A stretch of 64,000 bases of DNA from Coniochaeta sp. PMI_546 (Eukaryota > Ascomycota > Sordariomycetes > Coniochaetales > Coniochaetaceae): positions 1,054,001-1,118,000 of the forward strand of contig MU271149.1 of NCBI GenBank assembly GCA_021432605.1, read 5' to 3'. Position 1 is the stretch's first letter; the number at the start of each line of letters is the position of its first letter. Both the position numbers and the translations under genes were made by a program. The notes under the pieces are model-generated. The model was not told the DNA's origin. It did not search any database and saw only the letters and a program-made list of their open reading frames with translations. Positions 1-10,709 of this stretch are shown here, piece after piece.

Positions 1-1672
1 AGAGCGACGGCGCAGTGGTTTGCTGATGTGGCACACATCAAGGACGCGGCCTTGAAGGCGCTCGACGAGGTGCGCTTCGTGCCGGAAACCGGCAGATCTC
101 GGCTCGAGGCCTTCGTCAAGGGCCGGAGTGAATGGTGCATCTCCCGGCAGCGAGCTTGGGGAGTGCCAATTCCAGCACTGTACGATGCGATTGGGGATGC
201 TATCATGACTGAAGAGTCCCTTGACCATATCATTAAAGTCATCGAAGATCGGGGGACAGATGCATGGTGGTCGGATGCCCCTGACGATCCCGCATGGATT
301 GCGCCTACTCTTCGTGGCCTCGGAAACTACGTCCGTGGCACTGATACGATGGACGTCTGGTTCGACAGCGGCAGTAGCTGGACATCTTCTGATAGTCAAG
401 CCGACGTTTATCTCGAAGGCTCAGACCAGCACCGTGGCTGGTTTCAGTCCAGTCTTCTCACTCGAGTTGCTGCGCTTGTTCCTCCCAAAAAGGCCGGCAG
501 CACAACAGAGGTCGGCCTATCGCCTTTCAAGACGCTCATCACGCACGGCTTCACCCTAGACTCAAAGGGTAAAAAGATGTCCAAGTCGTTAGGCAATACT
601 GTGCCACCAGCGGCCCTCATCGACGGGTCTCTGCTGACCTGGTCAGTAGCAGCCAAGAAACAACCGAAATGGCGGACAGATGCTCTAGGACCGGACGCCC
701 TACGCTTCTGGGTGGCCAGCAGTGATTACACCAAGGACGTGGTACTAAGTCCTGAAGTATTGCAGTCTATCAATGCCTCTCTGATGAAGTACCGTGGCCT
801 CATCAAGATGTTCCTCGGGTCCATGGAGCCCGAGGCGAGGAGACTGCCACTGACTGCCCTCGACCACATCGCTATCATTCAGATGAAGGATGTTATGGCC
901 GAGGTTGGCAGGTTGTACGATAACTACGAATTCCAGAAGGTGGTTAGCGTTCTGAACCGGTGGATCGTACAAGACGTGTCCGCATTTTATATGGATGCGC
1001 TTAAGGACAGGCTGTACACAGTTGATGGTGGAGGAGTCCTTGAGCCTGTATTCTTCGGGCTCTTGAGGATGCTGGCTCCAATCACGCCGCTGCTGGTCGA
1101 GGAGGCTTGGGACCATGCGCCGGCGTGGCTGAAGGAAGACCCGTAAGTCGACAGCTTGGTCTAAAGCAGCGACCACATCAACTAACAGCAAGCGCAGAAA
1201 TATCCTCCACCCCCTCCACCAACTCTACTCTGCCCCTTTAATCGATCCCAGCCGCCTGACCCGTGACGAAGCCCAAATTCGCGAAGCCATGCCGGCCATC
1301 ACGTCCGCCCATGCCGCCACCCTTGCAGCCATGGAACTTGCCCGGCAATCCAAAGTCCTCGGCTCCTCGCTTGGGTGCAACGTGGTCCTCGAGATACCCG
1401 CCAACAGCAAGGCCCTAGAAGTATTCCGCTCGCTCGAGTCGGAGCTGCCGAATATTTTAGTGGTCTCAGGTGTCCAAATCACGACGCGGTTCTTCACAGA
1501 GGAGATCGCGTGGACGTTCCAGCAACCTTTTGTTGTGTACGGAGACAATTGCAAGGCGTGGGTGCTGCCGCCGACGAAGCACAAGTGTCCTCGCTGTTGG
1601 CGACATGTAGCCGAGAAGAAGGACGATTTGTGTGGACGGTGTGCGCAGATTGTTACGAGGAGTACGATGTAA
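1..1672 (+). CDS. ISM1: Isoleucyl-tRNA synthetase, mitochondrial (C-terminal part)
   Basis: Charges mitochondrial tRNA-Ile with isoleucine. The reading frame is open from base 1, so the 5' part, including the HIGH motif, lies outside the window. About 538 residues are visible in two exons (1-1142 and 1198-1672). The 55-nt intron has GTAAGT, CTAAC and GCAG signals, and the reading frame is kept across it. Visible class I signatures are WCISRQRAWGVP, EGSDQHRGWFQSS and the ATP-binding KKMSKSLGN at about nt 568-596, followed by an alpha-helical anticodon-binding domain. Exon 2 carries a C-terminal FPG/IleRS-type zinc finger (CPRC...CGRC). The bacterial-type architecture with this finger indicates the mitochondrial rather than the cytosolic enzyme; this follows from family knowledge. 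The gene converges on the PIG-U gene with 248 nt between stops. Confidence 0.95.
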
Positions 1673-1920
1673 AAATATTTGAAGAGGAAAGTGTAATATA
1701 ATGCTGTACATTTGAACATCACATAGATATGTAGAAATAGATTCCACCATCAATGCGCGCATCAACAACAGTAGTTGATGGAGGGTTCAAATCATGCTCC
1801 ATTGCCAGAATGATCTGTCATTCAATGTTCCACCAGACGGTCTCGATGCTCGTCGAATATCCTACACGCCTCTATCATGCCATCCAGCGTACGTCGTCAT
1901 CCGGCTCAGGACATAACATT

Positions 1921-3315
1921 TCATATCTGCCGTATCTCCTTCCCGACCATCTCAGGCCTCTCCACTTCCCACTCATCCCTCAGAATAGCAAATGTCAGAT
2001 CGCAGACCAGCAAGCTCAGCCCTAATCCCCAGACCAAAGTGATGGCATAGAAGAAGTTTGCGTTGCCGCTCCCGGCATATATCCATAAATGATAGAACGC
2101 CGGGCCAAGGAAGGTGGCATACATCACCACAGCCGCCACTACAAAGGTGTACCGCATGAGGGGAAACACGTGCCGATACAGCGGCACCATGGCTAGGAAA
2201 AGAGACATATCAGCTATACTGGGGTACGGTTTGAAGATAGCAAAAACCCCCAGGAGCAGCGTCAGGACAACCAAAGGTTGGGTGCGAATACGGACGCAGA
2301 GCCCCCCAACGTAGGAGGAGAGGTGGAGCCAGAAGACGGCCAGGAAGAAGGATCGGAAAGAGTCGAACATTTCGATAAAGAAGTACCACCACAGTCCAAC
2401 GTTGGGAGTTAGGTCGGATAAGGTGAGTTGCACGCCGTAGGTGGAGAAGAGGAACTCCCAGGACCCGGTGAGAAGATAGGACATGCCGAAAAGGGATGAG
2501 AGGACACCTGCCACAACCAGTATATGCTTAAGCGTGAAGGCCACCAGAGATCTTTGGGAGTGAGACGCCGGTTGGCGGTCGTAGCTGAGCAGAAGGAGAG
2601 GCGGAAGCAGGAGGAGCGGGTACATGGATAGGTAGGATGCGAAGGAGAGGGCGATCATGGAGCTGATCGGGGCGCCGGAAATAGCTTTGGCGATGGCGTG
2701 GAGTATGGCGCATGTTGTAAAGACGCTCGTCGATCGGCCGAGACAGGTAGCTATCGTAAATGGGTTGAAGAGGTATCTACATGAAGATAGAGGGTTAGCA
2801 GACGCAAGCATCAACAGGTTGAGACAGGGGTCCTTACACTGCGGCAATGACGAAGCCGCTCCAGCGCTTTTCTCGTCGCGGAGATGTGAAAAGAGCTGAG
2901 GACACAGCTTCCCCGGAGTCTGCGATCTTGAAGAGGGCATTGGCGCTCAACAGGTCGACGGCGATGTAGAGGAGGTATGTGAAAAAGGGGAAGCTTGACG
3001 AGCTCGGTAGTAGGGAGAATAGAGGAAGAAAGAGCGGCGCCTGGTGGTAGACGCCTCCGTCGTATGGAGAGACATTGTGGTTGTACAGAAAGAGGCCCTC
3101 CTGCACTATAGATCATAGGTTAGTAAGAGCATATCCGAACACAGCGCGGGCAGTAACTTACATCTCTTGAAGCTTGTCACTGGGGTCGAGATCTCGACGC
3201 GGCCTGTCAGGAGGTCGGGCAGCCCCGGAAACACGGTGAAAAGAACAAGTCTCAGGACGGCGGCGCCAATGTATAGGCCCGCCGTCCGGCCCAATGTTAC
3301 CTTTCCGCCATTCAT
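1921..3315 (-). CDS. GAB1: GPI transamidase subunit PIG-U
   Basis: Subunit of the ER GPI transamidase that attaches GPI anchors to proteins. There are three exons on the minus strand, about 3315-3162, 3105-2838 and 2776-1921, giving about 425 residues, close to the usual family length. Introns are 56 and 61 nt. Splicing restores the conserved run FKRLQEGLFLYNHNVSPYDG and the downstream AAVYLFNPFTIATC. The product is strongly hydrophobic, with many membrane segments (for example FASYLSMYPLLLLPPLLLL), as expected for a polytopic ER protein. The start at 3315 (MNGGKV) was chosen because an N-terminal membrane segment follows at once; upstream in-frame sequence lies in the shared promoter. It is divergent from NOP7 with 363 nt between start codons. 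A second GPI-related gene (Cdc1 type) lies at 28 kb, but the two are not adjacent. Confidence 0.93.
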
Positions 3316-3678
3316 CGCTTGATTCCCATGGCAGAAACGGTCAACGAAAGTGTCTAAGGGGCGCGTCCGTGGACTTAAGATCACATCGAGGTATACGAGG
3401 TTACACCTGTCAAGACCACCATCCCTCCAGCGAAGTCGCATGCCAGTTGGCAAGCACAGTTATTATTACACGGCAAGAATGTCGCGGTACAGTCCACCAG
3501 CTGCCGCCGAAGTGGATTCGTTATCGATAAGAAAAGCGGTGAGGTCTGGCTCAAAATTTCGCTGTGTCTGTCAATCGAACTTTTCTTCCTTCTGTCGCAG
3601 ACCCCGCCGCCTTGATATTTGCACCAGCGAGTTGCGATACCATTTCGCACACTCTTCTACCGCCACAACTCCTTCGAA
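3316..3678. promoter_or_regulatory. Divergent promoter between PIG-U and NOP7
   Basis: These 363 nt separate the start codons of two head-to-head housekeeping genes. Both 5' leaders and promoters must fit here. The side next to NOP7 is pyrimidine-rich (cttttcttccttctgtcg). I see no TATA box that I would defend. Shared control of the two genes is inference. Confidence 0.6.
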
Positions 3679-5700
3679 ATGCCTCAAATAAAGAAAAAGG
3701 GCCAATCTGGCGCGGCCAAGAACTACATAACCCGCACACAGGCCGTCAAGAAGCTGCAAATCAGCCTACCAGACTTCCGGAAGCTCTGCATCTGGAAAGG
3801 AATCTACCCGAGAGAACCCAGGAACAAGAAGAAGGTCTCAAAGTCTGCCACCGCCTCGACAACCTTCTACTACACCAAGGACATCCAGTACCTGCTCCAC
3901 GAGCCTCTTCTACAGAAGTTCCGCGACCAGAAGGTCCTCGAGAAGAAGATCTCCAAGGCTCTCGGCCGCGGCGATGTCTCGGACGCTGCACGATACGAGC
4001 GCAATGCTTCCAATCCAGAGAAGACCGGAAAGCCACGGTATACCCTCGACCATGTCATCAGGGAGCGGTACCCGACCTTCATCGACGCCGTTAGGGATCT
4101 CGACGACTGTCTGTCCATGCTCTTCCTCTTCGCCAACCTTCCCTCAACATCAACCGTTCCCGCGAAGATGATTGCCCGGTGTGAGCGTCTGACTCTCGAG
4201 TTCCAGCATTACCTTATCCTGTCTCACAGCTTGAGGAAGTCTTTCCTCTCCATCAAGGGCATCTACTACCAGGCAAATATTCAGGGCGAAGATGTCCTCT
4301 GGCTGGTACCGTACAAGTTCAACCAGCGTGTTGTCGGAGACGTCGACTTCCGCATTATGGGCACGTTTGTCGAGTTCTATATGACCCTCTTGGGCTTCAT
4401 CAATTACAGGCTATACACCTCGATTGGCCTCAAATATCCCCCAAAGTTCGACCAGAGCAAGGATGATCAGGCCGGTGAGCTTGGTGCTTTTACCTTGGAA
4501 GGCCTCAATCCCGTCGCGCAAGAAGATTCGAGCAAACTCCTCACCAACTCTGGTGCTGAGCACGGGCCCGATCCCAAGGTCCAGGATGCGGTCAATAAGC
4601 TAGTCCAGCAGTTGAAGGAGGGCGAGACAAATGGTGACGGGGATTCCAAGGAGGAAGCTGCTCCTACTGCGGAGGGCGATGAGGAGGAGGAGCAGGCGAC
4701 TGACGGTATCGACAAGTTCGAGCCGGCCGCCCCTGGTGGCGACATCCTTCCTCAGCCATCATACAGCACCAACGATCCTGCCCAGCTGTTTTCCAAATGC
4801 ACAATCTTCCTGTCGCGTGAGACGCCTAGGCAATCCCTCGAGTTCATCCTCCGAGCATTTGGCTGCAAGCGGATAGGCTGGGACGCTGTTCTCGGCGAGG
4901 GAGCCTTCACTACAAACGAACTGGATCCTTCCATCACACATCAGATCGTCGATCGGCCGCCTATCCAGGCTGTTGTGAACGAGGATGGAGATGGAGAGGA
5001 CAATCAAACCTCGCAGAAGCTTGCTCCCAACCAGCGAGTGCCCGGCAGAATCTATGTTCAGCCGCAGTGGGTGTGGGACAGTGTCAACGAGGAGGAGCTG
5101 CAGCGGCCCGACTTGTATGCACCCGGAGCCCAGCTACCGCCTCACTTGAGTCCGTTCGTGCAGATGAAGCAGGGACAGTATGACCCTACTGTACCGCTCG
5201 AGGAGCAGGAGACGGAGGCTGAGGCGCTCGATGCCGATCTTGCAGACGGAGAAGAGGGAGCTGACGTCAAGGAGATCACCGATGGCGCCGAGGGCATGGA
5301 TGTTGCTGAGTCAGAAGAAGACGAAGATGAGGACGAGGAGAATGAGGAGGACGAAGTTGAGGAAGATGAGGAAGACGACGAGGAAGGCTCTGACGACGAG
5401 GCATCGGCTGCTCTGCAACGCCAGATCGAGCTCGAGGCCGAGCTAGCTGGCAAGTCAGTCAAGGCTAAGGAGCAAGACCCCAAGACCAAGGCAAAACTGG
5501 AGGCTCGCAAGGCCCTGCAGAAGAGGGCCAAGGAGGAGGCCGAGGATTTGGAGCGTGCCAAGGGCATGTTGAGCAAGAAGAAGCGCAAGCTGTTTGAGCA
5601 GATGCAGTATACCAACAACAAGAAGAGCGAGGAGGACAAGAAGCTCCGTGCCAAGCGGAGAAAGCTCGAGAAGGAGGCGGCCAAGGGGAAAGCGCAGTAG
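3679..5700 (+). CDS. NOP7: Pescadillo homolog, PeBoW ribosome biogenesis factor
   Basis: Nucleolar 60S biogenesis factor that forms the PeBoW complex (Nop7-Erb1-Ytm1) and is needed for 27S pre-rRNA processing. It is a single exon of 673 residues. The N-terminal pescadillo domain (about residues 1-300) begins [11 protein letters not shown] and includes [25 protein letters not shown] domain follows at about 362-482 ([18 protein letters not shown] through VQPQWVWDS). The C-terminus has a long Asp/Glu run at about 548-575 and a Lys/Arg-rich coiled-coil tail ending in [18 protein letters not shown]. The ATG at 3679 is preferred over upstream in-frame codons because the conserved family N-terminus begins there. 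The acidic run comes from GAG/GAC-rich DNA and leaves a long, meaningless serine-rich open frame on the opposite strand. Confidence 0.96.
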   Translation: MPQIKKKGQSGAAKNYITRTQAVKKLQISLPDFRKLCIWKGIYPREPRNKKKVSKSATASTTFYYTKDIQYLLHEPLLQKFRDQKVLEKKISKALGRGDVSDAARYERNASNPEKTGKPRYTLDHVIRERYPTFIDAVRDLDDCLSMLFLFANLPSTSTVPAKMIARCERLTLEFQHYLILSHSLRKSFLSIKGIYYQANIQGEDVLWLVPYKFNQRVVGDVDFRIMGTFVEFYMTLLGFINYRLYTSIGLKYPPKFDQSKDDQAGELGAFTLEGLNPVAQEDSSKLLTNSGAEHGPDPKVQDAVNKLVQQLKEGETNGDGDSKEEAAPTAEGDEEEEQATDGIDKFEPAAPGGDILPQPSYSTNDPAQLFSKCTIFLSRETPRQSLEFILRAFGCKRIGWDAVLGEGAFTTNELDPSITHQIVDRPPIQAVVNEDGDGEDNQTSQKLAPNQRVPGRIYVQPQWVWDSVNEEELQRPDLYAPGAQLPPHLSPFVQMKQGQYDPTVPLEEQETEAEALDADLADGEEGADVKEITDGAEGMDVAESEEDEDEDEENEEDEVEEDEEDDEEGSDDEASAALQRQIELEAELAGKSVKAKEQDPKTKAKLEARKALQKRAKEEAEDLERAKGMLSKKKRKLFEQMQYTNNKKSEEDKKLRAKRRKLEKEAAKGKAQ

Positions 5701-6218
5701 GTGCAGATATAGTAGAAGTTAGCTGTATGCCTGGCGTCAATGGGATACCAATAGATCGAGTGATACTTCCTGTATCTTTGGTGTCTTCATTCCACAAATG
5801 TTTCATCTTTACCCATAATATCCTCCACGACTGGTGCAATGAGCTTTCTCATTTCTCATGATGCTCTATTCACGATCCGCGCTCCACCCACAGCAAAGCC
5901 AAACCAGGGACCAGATCCATCCATCGCCCACATATCATGGATCTTATGCAGGTGGAAACCCCCAATTGGCCATACCTGAGCAAGCTTCGTGCATTGCCAT
6001 CCCAGTGATGCAAGCACCTGGTTTCTGACTGGTGTTTCAGCTTCCCCGCACACGTCATGAGATTCTAGGGGCCTTTTAAAGAGGGTAGCTTGAGGCACAT
6101 CTCACCTCCATCTTCATCTTTTAGATCTTGCCAAGCATCTTGAACTTACCACACCAGAGAAAGGGCAAATAGACCCAAAACAAAGTCTTCTAAATCAGTT
6201 CATAAAATATTGCCCACG
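5701..6218. other. Intergenic, NOP7 3' region and next promoter
   Basis: 518 nt between the NOP7 stop and the beta-flanking protein start. No coding signal was seen on either strand. Confidence 0.5.
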
Positions 6219-7170
6219 ATGTTCGGCAGAGATGACGATGATCGTGACAACCGCGACGACCGTCGGCAGCAGTCTGGTATGAATCGAGCTACTGACTCGC
6301 CCTAGCTTTCTCCCTGAAAATGCTCGAACCAGGCTGACATGTGCTGCCCTTAGACTACGGTAGTGGCAGACAGGAGTATGGACGTCAGCAAGAGTACGGC
6401 GGTAAGAAAATCGAGCTGGCTTGAGCTCCGCCTGTTCTCGGATTAAATGCACAAACGCTTACCCTTCTACCAGGCCAGCAGTATCCTCAGGGTGGCAACA
6501 GTACGTCCACATGTTGCCCACCCACCTTATACAAGCAGACATTCAACTAACATGGAGACAGTGACCCATGGCGGCGGCTATCCGGCCGGCGCAGGTGTCC
6601 CCCACGACGACGACGACGATTACCGCTCCGCGGCTGAGACAGCCTCCCGCCACGCCGGCGACTCTGGCGACAGCAGCTTCTTCTCGAGCATCCTCGGCTC
6701 GCTCACAGAGAAGAAGGCACAGGTCGCCAACGAGGACCTTGACGAGGACGGTATGTGCTCTTTCCCTTCACAGCTATGCCCTACTCCCTTTTCGCTGCTA
6801 ATCCATGTCGTTTTCGCAAGACGCCGTCCAATCCCACCGCAAGTTCTTCGGCAACTCCTCGCCTCCGCAGGAGGCCACGCCCAAGTCCATGGGCGCCGCA
6901 GCAGCAATGCAGGCTCTCAAGCTGTTCAGCAGCGGCCAGGCCGGCGGCCAGAGCCAGAGCCAGAGCCAGTTCATCGGCCTCGCCATGGCCGAGGCGAGCA
7001 AGCTGTTCGACCAGCAGGCTTCCCAGGGCAAGGTTGCCGAGGGCTCGAGCAAGAACTCGGCCGTCATGCAGGCGGGCGAGATGGCGCTGAAGATGTACTT
7101 GAAGAGTCAAGGCGGCAGTGGAGGGGGTGGTGCGAGTGGACTGCTTGGGTTGGCCAGTAAGTTCATGTGA
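6219..7170 (+). CDS. Fungal beta-flanking protein (DUF7721-like)
   Basis: The function of this family is unknown to me. I place five exons at 6219-6276, about 6354-6401, 6474-6500, 6562-6750 and 6821-7170, giving 223 residues with phases that close exactly. The N-terminal exons encode an Asp/Arg then Gly/Gln/Tyr-rich low-complexity segment (MFGRDDDDRDNRDDRR, QEYGRQQEYGG). The middle includes DDDDDYRSAAETASRH and SFFSSILGSLTEKKAQ. The last exon has the conserved part: DAVQSHRKFFG, an Ala/Gln-rich helix (AAAAMQALKLF), SQFIGLAMAEASKLFDQQ and a short helical C-terminus ending LLGLASKFM. There is no signal peptide or membrane segment. Two internal exons are only 48 and 27 nt, so automatic models may miss them. 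The family name comes from recall of similar fungal proteins. Confidence 0.8.
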
Positions 7171-7823
7171 GATGGAGATGTCTTGAGGAAGGGCGTAGAT
7201 GCCATGGATGTGGTCTTGGTTCGTTTGAAAGAGTTTGGATCTCGATGATAGATGACCGGTTTACTGGTGGCCATGAAGACAATGTAAGGCCATGTCACCA
7301 TCTCCGTGGCTTGAAAGATATATGAAGCTTCTGAACAAGTCTACACGCACACTCCTTCTCTCCAAGCGAGTTCCATAATCCTGCATTTATTCTTGGTCTC
7401 CGACATTTATGTGGTGGCACTGGTGTCCGGGGTGTAAGTGACCATAGCCACCGGATATCTTCTTCCAGTAGCTGATATAACTGAAATAGTTGAGAACACA
7501 TGACTTTCATTTTCGTATGCTCACATACGAACCTAACAGCTAGAAACACGATGTCTCAGCGATTGCAAAAGAACAGTATGCACTATCATCCAAATGAATC
7601 ATTAGTGCTGGTATAGGATGATGTGGTGGTTATAATCTGAAATACCCAACCTCGGCATCTCATGCGGGGACAAATGTCATGATTCCCTCCCCGGGGTAGC
7701 CATTTAAGTCACAATCTTCAAGATAATATCCGTCAAGCATACAGGTAGAAGAATTATCCAGTTCACAACCACTGTCCATACTTGTAACATACCCAAGTAA
7801 TATACTACAACAACGCTCTCACA
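7171..7823. other. Intergenic
   Basis: 653 nt holding the 3' region of the beta-flanking gene and the promoter of the crotonase-family gene. Nothing else recognised. Confidence 0.5.
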
Positions 7824-8798
7824 ATGTCTCATCCAACCCATCCTGCAAGCTATCACGCCGTCTCCCTGCCTCAAATCCGCCTCTCCCATAGCCCCCCATC
7901 CTCGACCACCGTCACACCCGTGATCCTCGTAATTCTCGACCGACCCGAGGTGAAAAATGCATTCACAGAAACCATGGCCGACTCCCTAATAACAGCCTTC
8001 AACCTCCTCTCCACCGATCCCCGGGTCCGCGCCGTCGTCCTGACCGGCAGCGACCCCTCCAACCGCATTTTTTGCGCGGGCATGGATCTCTCCTCCCTCG
8101 GCTCCTCCTCCTCCGCCCCCGAACAAAACGCGGGCGCCGCGACGGCATACACGATCGAGAGCGCGCCGTGGCAGCAGTCCCGTCAGACGTACAGGGATTC
8201 CGGGGGCAGGGTGGCGCTGGCAATACATAACTGCAACAAGCCTGTCATCGCCGCCCTGAACGGATCCGCGGTGGGCGTGGGTATCACCATGGCGCTGGCA
8301 GCCAATATAAGGGTGGCCAGTTCCGCATCCAAGATTGGGTTTGTCTTCGCCCGGCGAGGGATAGCGATGGAGGCGTGTAGTAGTTTCTTCTTGCCTCGGT
8401 TGATCGGCGGCGCCAAGGCGTTGCATCTGGTGACTGTTGGTGGTGTGTATGCGGCGACTGATCCGCTGGTGCGGGACCTGTTCGGAGAGGTCGTGCCGCC
8501 GGAGGATGTGCTGAGACGCGCCGTTGAGATCGCGGAGGAGGTGGCGAGTAGCTGTTCGGCTGTAAGTGTGAGGGTCATGAAGGATATGATTCTGAGAGGC
8601 GCGAATACGCCAGAAGGCGCGCATGGATTGGAGAGTAAGGTATTGTATGATTTGTTCCGGGGGAGGGACTTTGTGGAAGGGGTGAAGAGTTTCAAAGAGA
8701 AGAGGCTGCCAAGGTTTGAGGGATGTCTGGACGAAGATGCGCCGCGGGTGTGGCCTTGGTGGGAGTGGAAGGAGGTGAAAGAGGTGGCCAAGATCTGA
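7824..8798 (+). CDS. Enoyl-CoA hydratase/isomerase family protein
   Basis: Crotonase-fold enzyme acting on acyl-CoA thioesters, either a hydratase or a delta3-delta2-enoyl-CoA isomerase. Single exon, 324 residues. The fold is shown by LDRPEVKNAFTETM, the oxyanion-hole segment FCAGMDLSSL, PVIAALNGSAVGVGITMALA and FARRGIAMEACSSFFLPRL. The Glu in AMEACSS sits where peroxisomal isomerase-type members carry their catalytic Glu, so isomerase-like chemistry is possible, but substrate cannot be told from sequence. I see no N-terminal mitochondrial presequence. The last three residues are Ala-Lys-Ile, a tripeptide known to act as a PTS1 signal in some fungal peroxisomal beta-oxidation enzymes. It converges on wc-2, with 299 nt between stop codons. 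Confidence 0.9.
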   Translation: MSHPTHPASYHAVSLPQIRLSHSPPSSTTVTPVILVILDRPEVKNAFTETMADSLITAFNLLSTDPRVRAVVLTGSDPSNRIFCAGMDLSSLGSSSSAPEQNAGAATAYTIESAPWQQSRQTYRDSGGRVALAIHNCNKPVIAALNGSAVGVGITMALAANIRVASSASKIGFVFARRGIAMEACSSFFLPRLIGGAKALHLVTVGGVYAATDPLVRDLFGEVVPPEDVLRRAVEIAEEVASSCSAVSVRVMKDMILRGANTPEGAHGLESKVLYDLFRGRDFVEGVKSFKEKRLPRFEGCLDEDAPRVWPWWEWKEVKEVAKI

Positions 8799-9097
8799 GG
8801 GATTAGATATGTCGGATAGAGCAATGTATCAAAGTGCCGTGGGCGGGACGACTTGGAACGCTGGCTCCAGCAAACGCAGCTGAGCCGCTGTTATTAGGTA
8901 AATCAGACCAACTCCAGTGTCCACCTCCCAGGTACAATCCAAAGTCCTGTTGATACTCCGTAAAACACTGCGAGAGTGTGGTATCTCTGCAAAGAACACT
9001 CCGATAAATCATCGTACCAATCGTCCTGCTGCCGCATCCACCGTTCACGTTTGTCCCAGCGCCAGAAACAAGCCGGTCATGTGCATCTCTTTCCAAA

Positions 9098-10709
9098 CTA
9101 GGCAGTTTGATCCATCATGCCACCACCGCCATTCGTGTTCTTCATCTTCTTTTCTTTCTTGGCCCATCTGAGACCGCAAGCATTGCATAGCGTTTTAGGC
9201 CCGCTGGGTCCCTTTCTCCATTCGGGCGAGTCCAGTGTTCCTGTCGGAAGTTAGTAAGAGCTAGAGGGTATGGCCTGTCGAACCAGGAAATGCGACGTAC
9301 CGCAGTCCGTGCAGACATATTCTTCTGCCACCTTGAGTTTCTTCTTTTTCTCCCCAGTCCGCGGATCCCTGTCGACTGGAATGGCGATTCCGGCGTCGCC
9401 TTTGATTAACGTCGGGCTGGCATTACCGGTGGTTATGCCCTTGCTCCTCTCCCCTTCTTGGTACCTTAGTCCCGTAAGCATTTCGATGGTATCGGCATGG
9501 GTTGCTCCTTCGTATCTGGCCATCTTTTCTCTGATAGAGTCCGGACGGCTCCCCGCAACGCCCTCCAGGTTCTCTCTCGTGAGAGCAGAGTTCGAGGATA
9601 CTGGCTTCTGTGGTGGTGGCATACTGTTGTCCACGCCAGAGCCAAAGTACATCGGTGTCGCTGTCTGACCGGTCCGGAAGGTATCCACGGAAGTGCCCAT
9701 TTCGGAACCACCTGGCTGGCTCTGGCCCCATGTCCTTTGGGACTCCTCGGCATCTTCGGCCTCCTCCCTTCTTAAGCCTGCAATCCTCCGCTTCAACCGC
9801 TCGTTTTCGATCTTGTGTTCAAGGAAGGAGTCGAGCAACCCTGTGTTCTTGGTCGGATATGGTCGCGCCATCATGAAGACGGCCTGACAAAATGCGGACT
9901 GGTTGCTAGGATTTGGAGCATATTTGGCAGCCGCTATATGGGCGTGGCCAACGGCTTCGAAGATAGCCCAGTTCCCATCCTTTTTCTTCAATCGGTAAAA
10001 GATCTGTAGTGGGGTGCCGGTCGCTATTGACTCGTTCATCTCGGCAACGAATACGCCCACGTCATCAGGGTGAATTATGTCTCGTAGAAGAATGTCGTAC
10101 ATCTCTTCTTGGGTGTAGCCCGTCAGAGGGAGGACGCTGGGCGACACATGCTTGACCCTGCCATTAGCATCTAGTATGTGCAACACATCCTTCAGCTCCT
10201 CCACAACCTTGGCAGGCCAGTTTCTCCGCTTGGTGAACTCGGTCAGGGTATTGGCAGGGGGGAGACTGGCTGGCGAGGCAAAGCTGGTAGCTGGGACAGG
10301 CCCTGCGCCGGGAACATTTCTCGCGTCCTCCGGCGAACCCAGGTTATGCACGCCGGCAGGTACGAGCGTTGATGGAGCTTGTGCGGCAGAAGAAGATGTT
10401 GGAAACGGCGGCGACATGACGGAGTCGTCTGCGCCGTCAAGAGTCATGTAACTAGGCAAACCATCAAATGCGTTGAGCATTGTGCCGTCCAGAAGCGACA
10501 GCATATCAGTAGCGTCTGCCCCTAACTGTAGTAGAGCACCAGGTGTTAGTCGCAAGGACACATTAGATAGAAGAGACCCGATTGACGAAGTCTCGAACCT
10601 GGAAAGTTGAGAGTTGTTGCTGTGGTGCACTGACTGGATGTAAATCACCAAGACCGATGTTCCCAAGTCCATAAGGGTCGTGCGGAGGTGGTGGCATGCC
10701 GTGGCTCAT
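9098..10709 (-). CDS. wc-2: White collar 2, PAS/GATA blue-light regulator
   Basis: Partner of WC-1 in the white collar complex, a nuclear transcription factor for blue-light responses and the circadian clock. Three exons on the minus strand (10709-10578, 10525-9301, 9240-9098) encode 499 residues. The N-terminus is Pro/His/Gln-rich ([16 protein letters not shown]). One PAS domain spans about residues 155-245 ([54 protein letters not shown]). A coiled coil follows ([20 protein letters not shown]), then a basic stretch ([13 protein letters not shown]). The single GATA zinc finger has the CX2CX18CX2C spacing of WC proteins (CTDC and CNAC). The second intron falls inside the finger, just after CTDC. 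The first intron has a weak donor (GTCTCT) but a perfect GACTAAC branch site. Confidence 0.95.

Noticed and set aside
5142-5684. Long serine-rich open frame (180 codons) opposite NOP7
   Set aside because: It is the antisense of the GAG/GAC/AAG-rich coding region of NOP7; the composition explains it.
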